Positions 53,961-63,396 are shown, counted from the first letter of the stretch. The stretch is 64,000 nt of DNA from Anaerolineae bacterium (GCA_022822305.1 JAJEBY010000016.1:930001-994000), one strand, 5' to 3'. Translations and numbers: made by a program. The notes: a model not told the origin generated them from the sequence alone.

Positions 53961-55375
53961 GCGCGGTGGATTGGGGCCATGCGTCTGTCTTCAGCAAGTT
54001 TGCCATCAGCCGCAAGATGATATTAAGTCGTACTGACGGTAGATTAGTCACATTTGTGCTTAAGGAGCAGAAAATACGTAAATCGAGAGTGTTGGCATTC
54101 TTCGCGATTGCGATACTTTTGGTGTCGCTTGGCGCGCTGGTTGGCGCCCAAGATGACGTCATTGAGATCGAGTACTGGCAATACAACTTCGGCGCTCGCA
54201 TAGACGCCATGAATATGCTGATTGAACAGTTCCATGCGGAAAACCCGGGCATCCGCGTGGTGCACAACAGCGATATACCCCATGCGAATTTCACACAGGA
54301 AATCGCCGCGTCAGCGCCAGCCGGCGTCGGACCCGACGTTGTGACGCTGTTCTATGGCTGGATCCCGGCTTATGTCGACGCCGGCTATCTGGTACCGCTG
54401 CCGGAAGAACACTTCAGCGAAGAATTCATCCAAGAGACCTTCTCACCAATGGTGGCCAACTCCAAATTCGAAGGGCATTACTGGGCAATCCCCACTGCTG
54501 TGCGCTCGCTGGCGCTGTTCTGGAACAAAGACATCTTTGCCGACGCCGGGCTGGATCCAGAGTCGCCACCCGCCACGCTCGACGAATTTGTTGACGCGGC
54601 AATCGCCACAACAGTCTATGACGGCGGTGTCAAGGATATCTACAATATCTCGCAGCAAGGTCATACGGCGGCATTGGCCGAGCAAGACCACCACTGGTTC
54701 CGCGAGGTTCTGGTCCGTCAATTTGGCGGCGCGCCTTATAGCGATGACGGCCGCACCGTAACCTATAACAGCGAAGAGGGCTGTGCGGCTTTCGCATGGC
54801 TGGCCGCCTTCGAAACCGAGCACCTGACGGGGAGCATTGATATAGGCGATGCCTCGGATGCTTTTGTCAATGGCGAAACAGCATTGCATGTCGACGGCTC
54901 ATTCCGAATTGGGACGATCAGAGGCAACAATCCCGATCTGAACTACGGAGTTGCCGAGTTGCCGGTTGGTCCCAATGGCGAACAACATACCTTCGGCTCC
55001 TACTGGACGCATGGCATCACTCGACGCGCCAATGACGATCCGGCTCGTCTGGAGGCCGCCATTAAGTTCCTGCAATTCATCACCACACCGGAAGCGGGTA
55101 CGCTCTGGGTGAACAATGTGGGTGAACTGCCGGCGCAGTTGACAGCGGCCAGCGACGAAGCGATTCTGGCCGATCCAATCCTCGGCGCATTCTCGGCCGG
55201 CTTGTCCTACGCCCACTCGACCAACTTCGTCAACGAGACCGAGCAGCGTCAAGTGTTAATCGACGCTTTCGACAATATCCGCCTCGGTGGCATGGATCCT
55301 TGCGATGCCCTGGACGAAGCCGCCGCTGCCGAACAAGAACTGATCGACAACTTCTGGGCGGATCGGGATATGTAG
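53957..55375 (+). CDS. Sugar-type ABC transporter solute-binding protein
   Basis: An extracellular solute-binding protein family 1 member (472 residues from this ATG). Its mature part starts at QDDVIEIEYWQYNFG and includes PDVVTLFYGWIPAYV and the FLQFITTPEAG region typical of sugar-binding proteins. The longest frame starts at 53957, overlapping the amidohydrolase stop, but would put 39 odd residues before a perfect signal peptide (RKSRVLAFFAIAILLVSLG). An AAGGAG at 54062-54067 lies six bases before an ATA codon at 54074 that begins that signal peptide, so the true start may be there. Two permease genes follow at 55798 and 56704. Confidence 0.88.
   Translation: MSAVDWGHASVFSKFAISRKMILSRTDGRLVTFVLKEQKIRKSRVLAFFAIAILLVSLGALVGAQDDVIEIEYWQYNFGARIDAMNMLIEQFHAENPGIRVVHNSDIPHANFTQEIAASAPAGVGPDVVTLFYGWIPAYVDAGYLVPLPEEHFSEEFIQETFSPMVANSKFEGHYWAIPTAVRSLALFWNKDIFADAGLDPESPPATLDEFVDAAIATTVYDGGVKDIYNISQQGHTAALAEQDHHWFREVLVRQFGGAPYSDDGRTVTYNSEEGCAAFAWLAAFETEHLTGSIDIGDASDAFVNGETALHVDGSFRIGTIRGNNPDLNYGVAELPVGPNGEQHTFGSYWTHGITRRANDDPARLEAAIKFLQFITTPEAGTLWVNNVGELPAQLTAASDEAILADPILGAFSAGLSYAHSTNFVNETEQRQVLIDAFDNIRLGGMDPCDALDEAAAAEQELIDNFWADRDM
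54062..54076 (+). promoter_or_regulatory. Ribosome binding site facing an ATA codon
   Basis: AAGGAG (54062-54067), a 6-base spacer and ATA (54074-54076) are followed in frame by an ideal signal peptide. No ATG, GTG or TTG is at this position. Either ATA initiates, or the codon was ATG and has mutated or been misread. Confidence 0.5.
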
Positions 55376-55387
55376 AGCCCCCACCCC

Positions 55388-55420
55388 CAAGCCCCCTCCC
55401 CCATAAAGAGGGAGGGGGCT
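55388..55420 (+). terminator. GC-rich hairpin after the solute-binding protein gene
   Basis: AAGCCCCCTCCC and GGGAGGGGGCTT pair perfectly over 12 bases with a 9-base loop. The tail is only TTTAG, so termination may be partial. This would favour high expression of the binding protein relative to the downstream permeases. Confidence 0.6.
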
Positions 55421-55574
55421 TTAGCACTTTCGCGCCGATTTGCCTGGCAACGCCGCAGGAAACGCTTAAAGCAGAAGAATGGAATGCACCGTGTCAACAG
55501 GTTCACAGAGAGTATATGGCAAAGGCTACCACGACGGTCAGCGCGATGCGCGGGGCGGCAGAGTCGCTGGCTGC

Positions 55575-55652
55575 ATGAAGAGTTGCCTTATGCTTGTAGG
55601 CGCGCTAACCCTGCTCTTCATTTGTTTGGCGATTACAGGAGCAGGCGGATAG
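55575..55652 (+). CDS. Possible 25-residue membrane peptide
   Basis: The frame encodes MKSCLMLVGALTL, then LFICLAITGAGG, a single hydrophobic helix. Its ATG overlaps the stop of a preceding 20-codon frame (55516-55578), as in coupled translation. There is no family match, and the ribosome binding site is not obvious, so this is tentative. Confidence 0.25.
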   Translation: MKSCLMLVGALTLLFICLAITGAGG

Positions 55653-55680
55653 ATGCCGCGCTAAACTTGTGAACATGCAG

Positions 55681-55712
55681 ACTACGTTAGGTGGTGATTC
55701 GCCTAACGTAGT
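55681..55712 (+). promoter_or_regulatory. 11-bp perfect hairpin upstream of the permease
   Basis: ACTACGTTAGG and CCTAACGTAGT pair over 11 bases around a 10-base loop, followed by TTGTTG. It may stop transcripts partly or protect an RNA end between the binding protein and permease genes, or be a protein-binding palindrome. Confidence 0.5.
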
Positions 55713-55797
55713 TTGTTGATACTGGCATTCAGCCAACATGTGAGCGGCAACTCCGCAAGAATTATTCGCAAGGCTGCCAGCCGGAGTTTTCCTAAAT

Positions 55798-56694
55798 ATG
55801 ACACTCGCGCGCAAGAAGATTGTTTGGGCTTATATCTTCCTGGCGATACCCATCGTATTCTTCGCCTACATTCGCATATATCCCACTTTGTTCGCCTTCC
55901 AAATGAGCCTGCACGACTACAATCCGCTGGCGGAAGAGCAACCCTTTGTCGGCTTTCAGAATTATGAAAGAGTCCTCGGCGAACTCGGCGAAGAGAAATC
56001 CAAGACAAAATCCGCCTTCCAGAACACAGTCAATTATGTCATTTTTGGTGTGCCGATACAGCTGGGCCTGGCGCTAGGCATCGCCTTGATGCTCAACGAA
56101 ATTCGCACCATGAGCACGGTCTATCGCATCCTGTTTTTCTTGCCCTTCGTTACCTCCACCATCGCCATCGCCTGGGTCTTCCGCATGCTCTACCAGCCGC
56201 GCTTCGGCTTGTTCAACGTCATCCTTCAGCTCGTCTCCCTGCCCCAGCAACCTTTTCTCAGGAGCCAACATCAAGCGCTGCCCTCTGTGCTCGCGCTGGT
56301 CATTTGGCAAGGCATGGGTTTCGCCATCATCATCTTCCTGGCCGGTCTGAAACAGATTCCACGCACCTATTACGAAGCCGCCGAAGTCGATGGCGCCAGC
56401 CGCTGGCACACCTTCCGTTACATTACCTTTCCGCTGCTGAATCCCAGCATCGTATATTTGCTGGTCTTGCAGACGATATCCTTCCTGCGCATGTTCGCCC
56501 CGGTGGTGGCGATGACACAGCTGGGTCGCGGCGGTCCTTTGGATTCGACGCTAACCGTCGTGCTTCACGTCTATAACGAAGCCTTTGGCAGCTACAATAT
56601 GGGTTTCGCCTCGTCGTTGACCGTCGTCTTGTTTATGCTGATATTGGGCGTAACCATTATCCAACTCTCTGTCACATCCCGCCGCATAAACTGA
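55798..56694 (+). CDS. Sugar-type ABC transporter permease (MalF-like)
   Basis: A 298-residue CUT1-type permease with six helices. The cytoplasmic EAA loop YYEAAEVDGASRWHTFRYITFPLL docks the ATPase. It forms a heterodimer with the next gene product. GGAG lies about 12 bases before the ATG. Confidence 0.92.
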   Translation: MTLARKKIVWAYIFLAIPIVFFAYIRIYPTLFAFQMSLHDYNPLAEEQPFVGFQNYERVLGELGEEKSKTKSAFQNTVNYVIFGVPIQLGLALGIALMLNEIRTMSTVYRILFFLPFVTSTIAIAWVFRMLYQPRFGLFNVILQLVSLPQQPFLRSQHQALPSVLALVIWQGMGFAIIIFLAGLKQIPRTYYEAAEVDGASRWHTFRYITFPLLNPSIVYLLVLQTISFLRMFAPVVAMTQLGRGGPLDSTLTVVLHVYNEAFGSYNMGFASSLTVVLFMLILGVTIIQLSVTSRRIN

Positions 56695-56703
56695 GGCAGC
56701 GCT

Positions 56704-57597
56704 GTGGAATCCATCACTCCTTCCAATATCTTCAAAGATCGCGACCGAGCGTCGACGGTCGGCAGCGCACGCGGCGACTGGAAATACAAAGCGTTTTCCT
56801 ACCTGCTGCTCACCTTGGTCGCAATTACGATGATAGTGCCTTTTGTTTGGATGCTGTCCACGTCTTTCAAGTCGGAAAAAGAGATTCTGCGCCGCAACCT
56901 CTTCCCGATAGATCCCACGATTGACAACTATAGCGAGGTTATCAACGACACCGACCTGCCGCTCTGGTACAAGAATTCCTTCATCGTGGCCGTTATCAGC
57001 ACGGTCAGCGTCGCCTTTTTTGATGCGCTGGCGGGTTTCGTCTTCGCCAAGTATCAGTTCCCGGGCAAACGGCCGATCTTCATCCTTTTCTTAACATCGT
57101 TGATGGTGCCTACGGAGATGCTGTTGATACCCTGGTTCATCATGTCCTCAAATCCGCCGATTGGACCAACTTGGGTCGATACCTATTGGGGCATTGCCTT
57201 TCCCGGCGTGATCACCGCCGCCGGCATCTTCCTCATGCGTCAATTCATGCAAGGCGTCCCGGACGAACTGCTCGATGCCGGACGCATTGACGGCGTCAGC
57301 GAATTCGGACTTTTCTGGCGCGTCGCCGTGCCGCTCAGCCTGCCCGCCATCGGGGCGCTCTGCATCTTCAACTTCCTTGGCAATTGGAACGCCTTCATCT
57401 GGCCGCTGATCGCCACGACCAGAAGTGAAATGTTTACCCTGCCCGTTGGAATCCAGTTGTTCTCGTCGGAATCCGACACGTCCTGGAATCTGATCATGAC
57501 CGGCGCCTCGCTGTCGGTCTTGCCGCTGATGATCGTGGTCATCATCTTCCAACGCTACATCATTGAGGGCATCGCCTTGACCGGTCTGAAGGGCTAG
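56704..57597 (+). CDS. Sugar-type ABC transporter permease (MalG-like)
   Basis: A 297-residue permease with six helices and the EAA loop LLDAGRIDGVSEFGLFWRVAVP. The start is GTG at 56704, with GAGG ahead and nine bases after the previous stop. No ATP-binding subunit is encoded in the operon, so the importer must borrow an MsmK/UgpC-like ATPase from elsewhere. Confidence 0.92.
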   Translation: MESITPSNIFKDRDRASTVGSARGDWKYKAFSYLLLTLVAITMIVPFVWMLSTSFKSEKEILRRNLFPIDPTIDNYSEVINDTDLPLWYKNSFIVAVISTVSVAFFDALAGFVFAKYQFPGKRPIFILFLTSLMVPTEMLLIPWFIMSSNPPIGPTWVDTYWGIAFPGVITAAGIFLMRQFMQGVPDELLDAGRIDGVSEFGLFWRVAVPLSLPAIGALCIFNFLGNWNAFIWPLIATTRSEMFTLPVGIQLFSSESDTSWNLIMTGASLSVLPLMIVVIIFQRYIIEGIALTGLKG

Positions 57598-57600
57598 TTC

Positions 57601-59097
57601 ATGGCGGATCCGCCATCCTCATTCCCGCACCCGCTATACGAGAAATTTGTCCTTAAACCCTTCTTTGAGGATGCCAAATCCTACTATTACCGGCCCATGC
57701 TGGCGGCAAATCGCGCGCACGTCGTCATGCTCTGTCGCTGCGGCATTATCACGCCGGACAATGCCAAAGCACTGCTTGGCGGTTTGGGGCGAATTGAGCG
57801 CGACGGCGTCGACAGCCTCCACTATCATTCCGGCGTCGAAGACCTGTTCTTCGCCATGGAAGGCAAGCTGATTGAGATTACCGGCCCCGAATTCGGCGGC
57901 AATCTGCAGCTCGCGCGCAGTCGCAACGATCTTGGATATGCCCTCACTCGTCTGGCTTTGCGTCCCTTGCTGCTTGATGCTATAGATGATCTTCTTCAAT
58001 TGCGCCAATGCCTGGCCGAATTCGCCCAGCGACACACGGGCACGCTGATGCCCGGCTACACGCATACGCAGCCCGCTCAACCCACGACAATGGCGCACTA
58101 CATCGCAGGCATATTGTCGTCGCTGGAGCGCGATGCGGCGCGTCTGAAATTCGCCCACGCGACCAACAACCAGAGCCCGCTCGGCGCCGCAGCTTTGACC
58201 GGCAGCGCTTTCCCCATTGATCGACAGCTGCTCGCCGACTTGCTGGGCTTTGACAACGCGCAACTAAGCACCTACGACAGCATCGGCGCCTCCGACAATC
58301 TGACCGATGTCGCCGGCGCGTTATCCACGCTGGGCGTGAATCTCTCCCGCTTCACGCGTGATATGCTGTTTTGGGCGACGCAGGAAAGCGGCGCAATACG
58401 CATCCACGACAGTTTCATCCAGATCAGCTCGATCATGCCGCAAAAGCGCAACCCGGTCGTGCTGGAACATTTGCGTGCGCGGATCAGCCGCATGCTGGCG
58501 CGAGCGCATGGCATCACCATTCAATGCCACAATGTCCCCTACGGCGATACCCAAGATATCGAAGACGAGATCTTCCCTCTGCTATTTGGCTCATTGGAGA
58601 CCGCCGCCGAGATTCTGCAGCTCTACACCGCGGTCATCGACACGCTGCACGTCAATGTCGAACACCTGGCAAGACGTGCGGCCGCCGGCTTCACTACGGT
58701 GACGGAACTCGCCGATACCCTGGTGCGGCAGTGCGGCCTGCCCTTCCGGCAGGCGCATGGAATTGTCTCGGCGCTGGTCCGTCATGCGCTGGAGAACAAT
58801 CTCTCTCCGGAAGATTTGGATGCGGAAACGCTGCAAGCAATCGCAGAAGCTAACTTTGGGCTAGCCATCGAGCTTGAAGCCGAGTCATTTCGGCGGGCGC
58901 TGGATCCAAGCGTTTTCGTCGGAGCGCGTGATCTGCCCGGCGGCGCAGCGCCAGCGGCCACAGCAGCAGTATTAGATGTCCTGAGATCCGGAATAGGCCA
59001 GGATCGTCATTGGTTAGAGTCGGTCCGCGGACAACTGGAGGACGCTCGGGGGCAACTCGATGATGCAAGCCACCAGATATTGGATATGCCCGCCTAG
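57601..59097 (+). CDS. Argininosuccinate lyase-like enzyme of a catabolic operon
   Basis: A 498-residue member of the fumarase/aspartase superfamily. The signature SSIMPQKRNP (residues 276-285) holds the catalytic Ser loop, and GYTHTQPAQPTT carries the second conserved region. ELAR-type contacts appear as LQLARSRND. It lacks the usual ArgH N-terminus (WGGRF) and starts with DPPSSFPHPLYEKFV. It lies three bases after an importer permease and upstream of a second transporter, which speaks for a catabolic C-N lyase, for example acting on an N-substituted aspartate as EDDS lyase does, rather than arginine synthesis. No arg genes are near. Confidence 0.85.
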   Translation: MADPPSSFPHPLYEKFVLKPFFEDAKSYYYRPMLAANRAHVVMLCRCGIITPDNAKALLGGLGRIERDGVDSLHYHSGVEDLFFAMEGKLIEITGPEFGGNLQLARSRNDLGYALTRLALRPLLLDAIDDLLQLRQCLAEFAQRHTGTLMPGYTHTQPAQPTTMAHYIAGILSSLERDAARLKFAHATNNQSPLGAAALTGSAFPIDRQLLADLLGFDNAQLSTYDSIGASDNLTDVAGALSTLGVNLSRFTRDMLFWATQESGAIRIHDSFIQISSIMPQKRNPVVLEHLRARISRMLARAHGITIQCHNVPYGDTQDIEDEIFPLLFGSLETAAEILQLYTAVIDTLHVNVEHLARRAAAGFTTVTELADTLVRQCGLPFRQAHGIVSALVRHALENNLSPEDLDAETLQAIAEANFGLAIELEAESFRRALDPSVFVGARDLPGGAAPAATAAVLDVLRSGIGQDRHWLESVRGQLEDARGQLDDASHQILDMPA

Positions 59098-59318
59098 AGG
59101 ACCAGACCGGACCAGGAATTGCCTGGCCCAATTATCAAGACTCAGCGATTCTTCGCAGATGCCGTGTGGAATGAATTGATCGAAAGCGCACTGAGCGGAC
59201 GGAGTGTCAATCGGATTCAAGCGAGATTAAACCCAATGGGCGCGGATTATGGTAGACTTAAAAGGATAGTTTGTTCGAAATTGTCTCGAATGTGCGCTGC
59301 TAATAGAAAGGAAAGCCG
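59098..59318. other. Short intergenic region before the peptide-binding protein
   Basis: TATGGTAGACT at 59248-59258 is an extended -10-like sequence about 60 bases upstream of the next start, so the peptide-type transporter may have its own promoter. No terminator or gene is evident. Confidence 0.3.
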
Positions 59319-61112
59319 ATGTCACAGAAATGCTTATCCATAACTGCACTTGTGTTGTTGCTTTTGGCATTGCCGATTGCCGCTCAAGAATGGGAAGAAG
59401 GCCCCGGACCCGGCCTGGGCGGGATCGTCATCCAATCCAATACGGGCGGCGATCCGGCAACCTTCAATCCGCTTATCTCTAGCGACGCGGATTCCAGCAA
59501 TATTTGGGGATGGCTCTATCCCGCCATCATTGGCGTGAGTCCCTTCACCGGTTTGGAGGAACCCAATCTGGACGGCGCCATGGCCGCAAGCTGGTCATAC
59601 GATGAGACTGGTACCGTGCTAACGGTCAATTTGCGTCAAGACATCGCCTGGAACGACGGAACGCCGATCACCTCAGCCGACTACATGTGGGCGGTGGAAG
59701 CGACCCGCAGCGGCCAGATTGACAGCCCCCGAGCCGGCATCTTCCAGACCATGGACGATGGCACGCCGGCCGGCGGCAAGATCGTCAGCATTGAGGCGCC
59801 CGATGATTATACCGTTGTCGTGACCTTTTCCGAAGCGGACTGCATTTCCTTCAGCGATGTCAACGATGTCACGCCCGTTCCCGCCCATATCTTCTCCCAG
59901 TTGTATGGCGAAGACTTGAGCGCCATGATGGACGATCCGCGCCATATCCCGACCGTGTCATTTGGCGCTTTCAAAGACATCGAATTTGCGGCGGGCGAAC
60001 GCGTCAGTCTGCTGGCCGACCAAGCATATCCGGATAGCACGCTCGGCTACGTCAGCCCATCGGAATTGGTTACCCTGCAAGTTGCTGACGAAAATGTCGC
60101 CACTGAGCGCTTTATCGGCGGCGAATTCAGCATCCTCGCCGTGCCCTCGCCACGTCAAAATGACTTCAAAACCGATCCGGAGCTGTTGGAATTCCCGCGT
60201 TTTGAATTCACCGGCAACGGCTTCACTTTCTTCGGCATGAACCACGCCAATCCCGATAATCCGCAGCCGGGCATTGATGAAGACGGCAATGTCATTCCGC
60301 AAGAGCCGCACCCCGTCCTGGGAGACAAATTGGTGCGTCAGGCAATTTCACATGCGGTGGATATTGACGCGCTGATCGAAGGCATCCGCGATGGCAACGG
60401 CGTCAAAGTCGCCACCCACACCATCCCGACTTCCTGGGTATTCAATCCCGAATTGCAGTACGAATACAATCCAGAGCTGGCGATGGAGAAACTGACGCAA
60501 GCCGGCTGGATCGATCATGATGATGATCCGGATACGCCTCGGATTTGTGAGGACTGCCTCTTCGCCCGCGAAGTTGACGCCGAATACAACGGCAGCGAGA
60601 TGACCATCGATCTGCACGTGCCGGCCGGCTCCGATATCGGCGAGCAGATGGGCGTCTTCTTCCAGGCCGAGATGAACAAGGTCGGCTTCAACGCCATCTT
60701 TGAGGCGATTGATTGGGGCAGCGCCTTCATACCGGAATTGGTCGGTCAAACCTTCGATATGAACATGCTGGGATGGAGCCTGGGATTGCCGGTCGATCCC
60801 GATATTTCCGCCTTCTACTATCCGGAAGTGGACGTGCCCGGTTCGGGATTCAATTTTGGCTCCTATTACAGTGCCGAATTGATCGAACTCAACGATCAGG
60901 CCAGAGTGGTTCCGGGTTGCGCGACGGAAGACCGCGCCGCCATTTACGAACGAGTCCAGGAAATCCTCTTTGAGGATATGCCCTACTTTTACATGTATGT
61001 ATCCGAATCCATGACGGCCATCCAGCCGGGCATCGCCAACTGGAATCCGACGCCTTTCTCGCGCACCTATTCCATAGATGCCTGGATTTCGCCGGAACTC
61101 GCCACACCGTAG
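59319..61112 (+). CDS. Peptide-type ABC transporter solute-binding protein (SBP_bac_5)
   Basis: A 597-residue secreted or anchored binding protein with the signal peptide SITALVLLLLALPIAAQ. Family features include TFNPLISSDADSSNIWGWLY, the WNDGTPITSADYMWAVE block and KLVRQAISHAVDIDALIEG. Relatives bind oligopeptides, nickel-chelates or other small charged molecules. AAAGGAAAG precedes the ATG. The two permease genes follow. Confidence 0.93.
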   Translation: MSQKCLSITALVLLLLALPIAAQEWEEGPGPGLGGIVIQSNTGGDPATFNPLISSDADSSNIWGWLYPAIIGVSPFTGLEEPNLDGAMAASWSYDETGTVLTVNLRQDIAWNDGTPITSADYMWAVEATRSGQIDSPRAGIFQTMDDGTPAGGKIVSIEAPDDYTVVVTFSEADCISFSDVNDVTPVPAHIFSQLYGEDLSAMMDDPRHIPTVSFGAFKDIEFAAGERVSLLADQAYPDSTLGYVSPSELVTLQVADENVATERFIGGEFSILAVPSPRQNDFKTDPELLEFPRFEFTGNGFTFFGMNHANPDNPQPGIDEDGNVIPQEPHPVLGDKLVRQAISHAVDIDALIEGIRDGNGVKVATHTIPTSWVFNPELQYEYNPELAMEKLTQAGWIDHDDDPDTPRICEDCLFAREVDAEYNGSEMTIDLHVPAGSDIGEQMGVFFQAEMNKVGFNAIFEAIDWGSAFIPELVGQTFDMNMLGWSLGLPVDPDISAFYYPEVDVPGSGFNFGSYYSAELIELNDQARVVPGCATEDRAAIYERVQEILFEDMPYFYMYVSESMTAIQPGIANWNPTPFSRTYSIDAWISPELATP

Positions 61113-61199
61113 CGTCACGATGCAACTGCTGCCAGAGGGCCCACGCCTTCTGGCGGCATTTTCCCTTTGACAGTCAAGCAATCTTTCGAGTGATTGCCC

Positions 61200-62264
61200 A
61201 TGCAACGGTATATCGCCCGCCGGCTGCTCCAAGCGATCCCTACCCTGTTTGGCATTACCTTGGTCTCGTATATTGTCATCCTCTTGGCCCCGGGCGATCC
61301 GGTTTCGCTGCTGACATTTGATCCCACCATCAGACAAGACGAGCGCGAACGGCTCGCCATACAGCTAGGCGTGAACGATCCCTTCCCGATACAGTACCTG
61401 CGCTGGCTGATCGGCGATGACTGGATGATGGTGGATACCAACGCCGATGGGCAAGCCGATGCCTGGGGCGATAACTACGGCATCCTGCGGCTAGATTTTG
61501 GCACGTCTTTCAAGTTCAGAGGTTCCAGCCCGTTGAAGTTGATCAGCGAACGACTGGCCGCGAGCATCGAGCTGAATATCGCCGTTCTCTTGATCGGCAC
61601 TTCCACCGGCATCTTGATCGGCATCTTGGCGGCGGCCTATCGAGGCCGCTTCTTTGATCGATTTTCCAGGATTTTCGCCGTATTGGGCGATGCCATGCCG
61701 GTATTTTGGCTGGGACTCTTGGCCATCATTTTCTTCGGCATCATCCTGCCGCGTTGGCTCGAACCGCAAGGCATCGGCGATGGTCGTCCGCTCCTGCCGA
61801 TGGGAGGTCGCTGCCCGCCGGTGCGTGGAGGCTGTCCGCCGATTTACGCGCGCTTACACTATCTGATTTTGCCGGCGCTGGTCAGCAGCCTGGGACCGAT
61901 TGCCGGTTGGTCGCGCTTCGTGCGGGCTTCCATGCTGGAAACGATAAACAGCGATTACATTCGAACAGCTCACGCCAAGGGACTCAGCAAACGGGGCGTA
62001 TGGATCCGTCACGGTTTGCGCAACGCCGTCATACCGCTCGCCGTCTTTCTGGGTCCGCTCATGTTCAGTCTGCTGGGCGGCGCGGTCATCATCGAACGCG
62101 TTTTCACCTGGCCCGGCGTTGGCCTGCTGCTATTTGACGCCGTGGTCAGCTACGACTATCCGGTCATCATGGCGTCCGTGGTCATCTTTTCTGTGCTCGC
62201 CATCCTAGGTTATCTGGCGGCCGATATTCTCTACGCGCTGCTAGATCCGCGCGTCCGCTTCTAG
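61200..62264 (+). CDS. Peptide-type ABC transporter permease (DppB-like)
   Basis: A 354-residue permease with six helices. RRLLQAIPTLFGITLVSY is the typical start, and the EAA loop is IRTAHAKGLSKRGVWIRHGLRNA. I choose ATG at 61200 over TTG at 61194. A Cys-containing insert (GGRCPPVRGGCPP, near residue 205) in the periplasmic loop is unusual for DppB and could form a disulfide. Confidence 0.92.
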   Translation: MQRYIARRLLQAIPTLFGITLVSYIVILLAPGDPVSLLTFDPTIRQDERERLAIQLGVNDPFPIQYLRWLIGDDWMMVDTNADGQADAWGDNYGILRLDFGTSFKFRGSSPLKLISERLAASIELNIAVLLIGTSTGILIGILAAAYRGRFFDRFSRIFAVLGDAMPVFWLGLLAIIFFGIILPRWLEPQGIGDGRPLLPMGGRCPPVRGGCPPIYARLHYLILPALVSSLGPIAGWSRFVRASMLETINSDYIRTAHAKGLSKRGVWIRHGLRNAVIPLAVFLGPLMFSLLGGAVIIERVFTWPGVGLLLFDAVVSYDYPVIMASVVIFSVLAILGYLAADILYALLDPRVRF

Positions 62265-62281
62265 GATCGAGGCAATAGCCT

Positions 62282-63208
62282 ATGAGCAAATCGAAGCTCT
62301 TTGAAGTCAGGCCGTTCTCCAAGCGCGGAAGCAGCGACGGCTTCCGACCGTCACTCAATCTTTGGCAAAAGGCCCTGCGCCGGATTCGTCACGATCGCCC
62401 GACCATGGTCGCGTTTACCATATTAGGCATGTTCGCGGTCATCGCCTTTATGGCGCCCTTTCTCAGCGATGTCGTATTTCAGGTCGATCCAGTTACTCAA
62501 GACTTGCGCAACAACTACCAGCCGCTGTTTTCGCCCGGTCATGTGCTGGGCACGGATGAGCTTGGCCGCGATCATCTCAGCAGGCTGCTCTACGGTGGAC
62601 AGATATCGCTTGGCATCGCCATTTTAGGCGCATTCCTGTCCTTGGGCATCGGCATCGCGGTTGGCGTTTTCGCGGGCTACTATGGCGGCGTCGTTGACGA
62701 TCTGATCATGTGGCTGGTCACTACGCTTAACTCGATCCCCGGCCTGCCGCTGCTGATCATCATCACTGCAATTCTTTCCCCTTCGCCGCTCACGCTTGTC
62801 TTCATTTTTGCGGTATTGGGCTGGACCGGCACGACGCGGCTGGTGCGAGCGGAGACTTACTCAATCAAGGAGCGAGAGTTTGTCGTATCCGCCCGCGCAA
62901 TCGGCGCATCCAACCTGCGCATCATGTTTGTCCACATCGTACCTAACGTTTTCTCATTGTTGATCATCAGCTTGTCGCAGGCGATGGGCGGCTTGATTCT
63001 GGCTGAGTCAGCCTTAAGCTTCCTCGGATTCGGCGTGCGACCGCCGACGGCGACCTGGGGCAATATGCTCAACGGCGCGCTGGATTATGCGCGGCGGGCG
63101 CCGCATCTAGTCTTTCTGCCGGGTCTGCTGATAACCGTTACGGTCTTCTGCCTCTATCTGATCGGCGACGGATTGCGCGATGCCTTTGATCCGAAAATCG
63201 CGGATTAG
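62282..63208 (+). CDS. Peptide-type ABC transporter permease (DppC-like)
   Basis: A 308-residue permease with the DppC-type N-terminal extension, LGTDELGRDHLSRLLYGGQISL and the EAA loop FVVSARAIGASNLRIMFVHIVPN. GAGG precedes the ATG. No DppD or DppF ATPase follows, so the ATP-binding subunits must be encoded elsewhere. Confidence 0.93.
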   Translation: MSKSKLFEVRPFSKRGSSDGFRPSLNLWQKALRRIRHDRPTMVAFTILGMFAVIAFMAPFLSDVVFQVDPVTQDLRNNYQPLFSPGHVLGTDELGRDHLSRLLYGGQISLGIAILGAFLSLGIGIAVGVFAGYYGGVVDDLIMWLVTTLNSIPGLPLLIIITAILSPSPLTLVFIFAVLGWTGTTRLVRAETYSIKEREFVVSARAIGASNLRIMFVHIVPNVFSLLIISLSQAMGGLILAESALSFLGFGVRPPTATWGNMLNGALDYARRAPHLVFLPGLLITVTVFCLYLIGDGLRDAFDPKIAD

Positions 63209-63396
63209 TCCGGTTTTCCCTGCGGGCATTCATGCTGGCGAAACGCCCCTACACTTTTCCACACAAGATGAATTTCACCGCTCATGCGAGATTATCTCGC
63301 CAATATTTCGCTTTCCTCGTTGGTTAAATCCCAGCGCTCTCTCAGACTGGCGTACCTGGAGATCGATATTCACCAGTCCCTCCACGCATCGCGCTA

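Larger units (their letters stand above)
55376..55797. other. Gap between binding protein and permease genes
   Basis: About 420 bases holding a GC-rich terminator-like hairpin (55388-55420), a possible 25-residue membrane peptide gene (55575-55652) and an 11-bp hairpin (55681-55712). No full-length gene is present. Confidence 0.5.
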
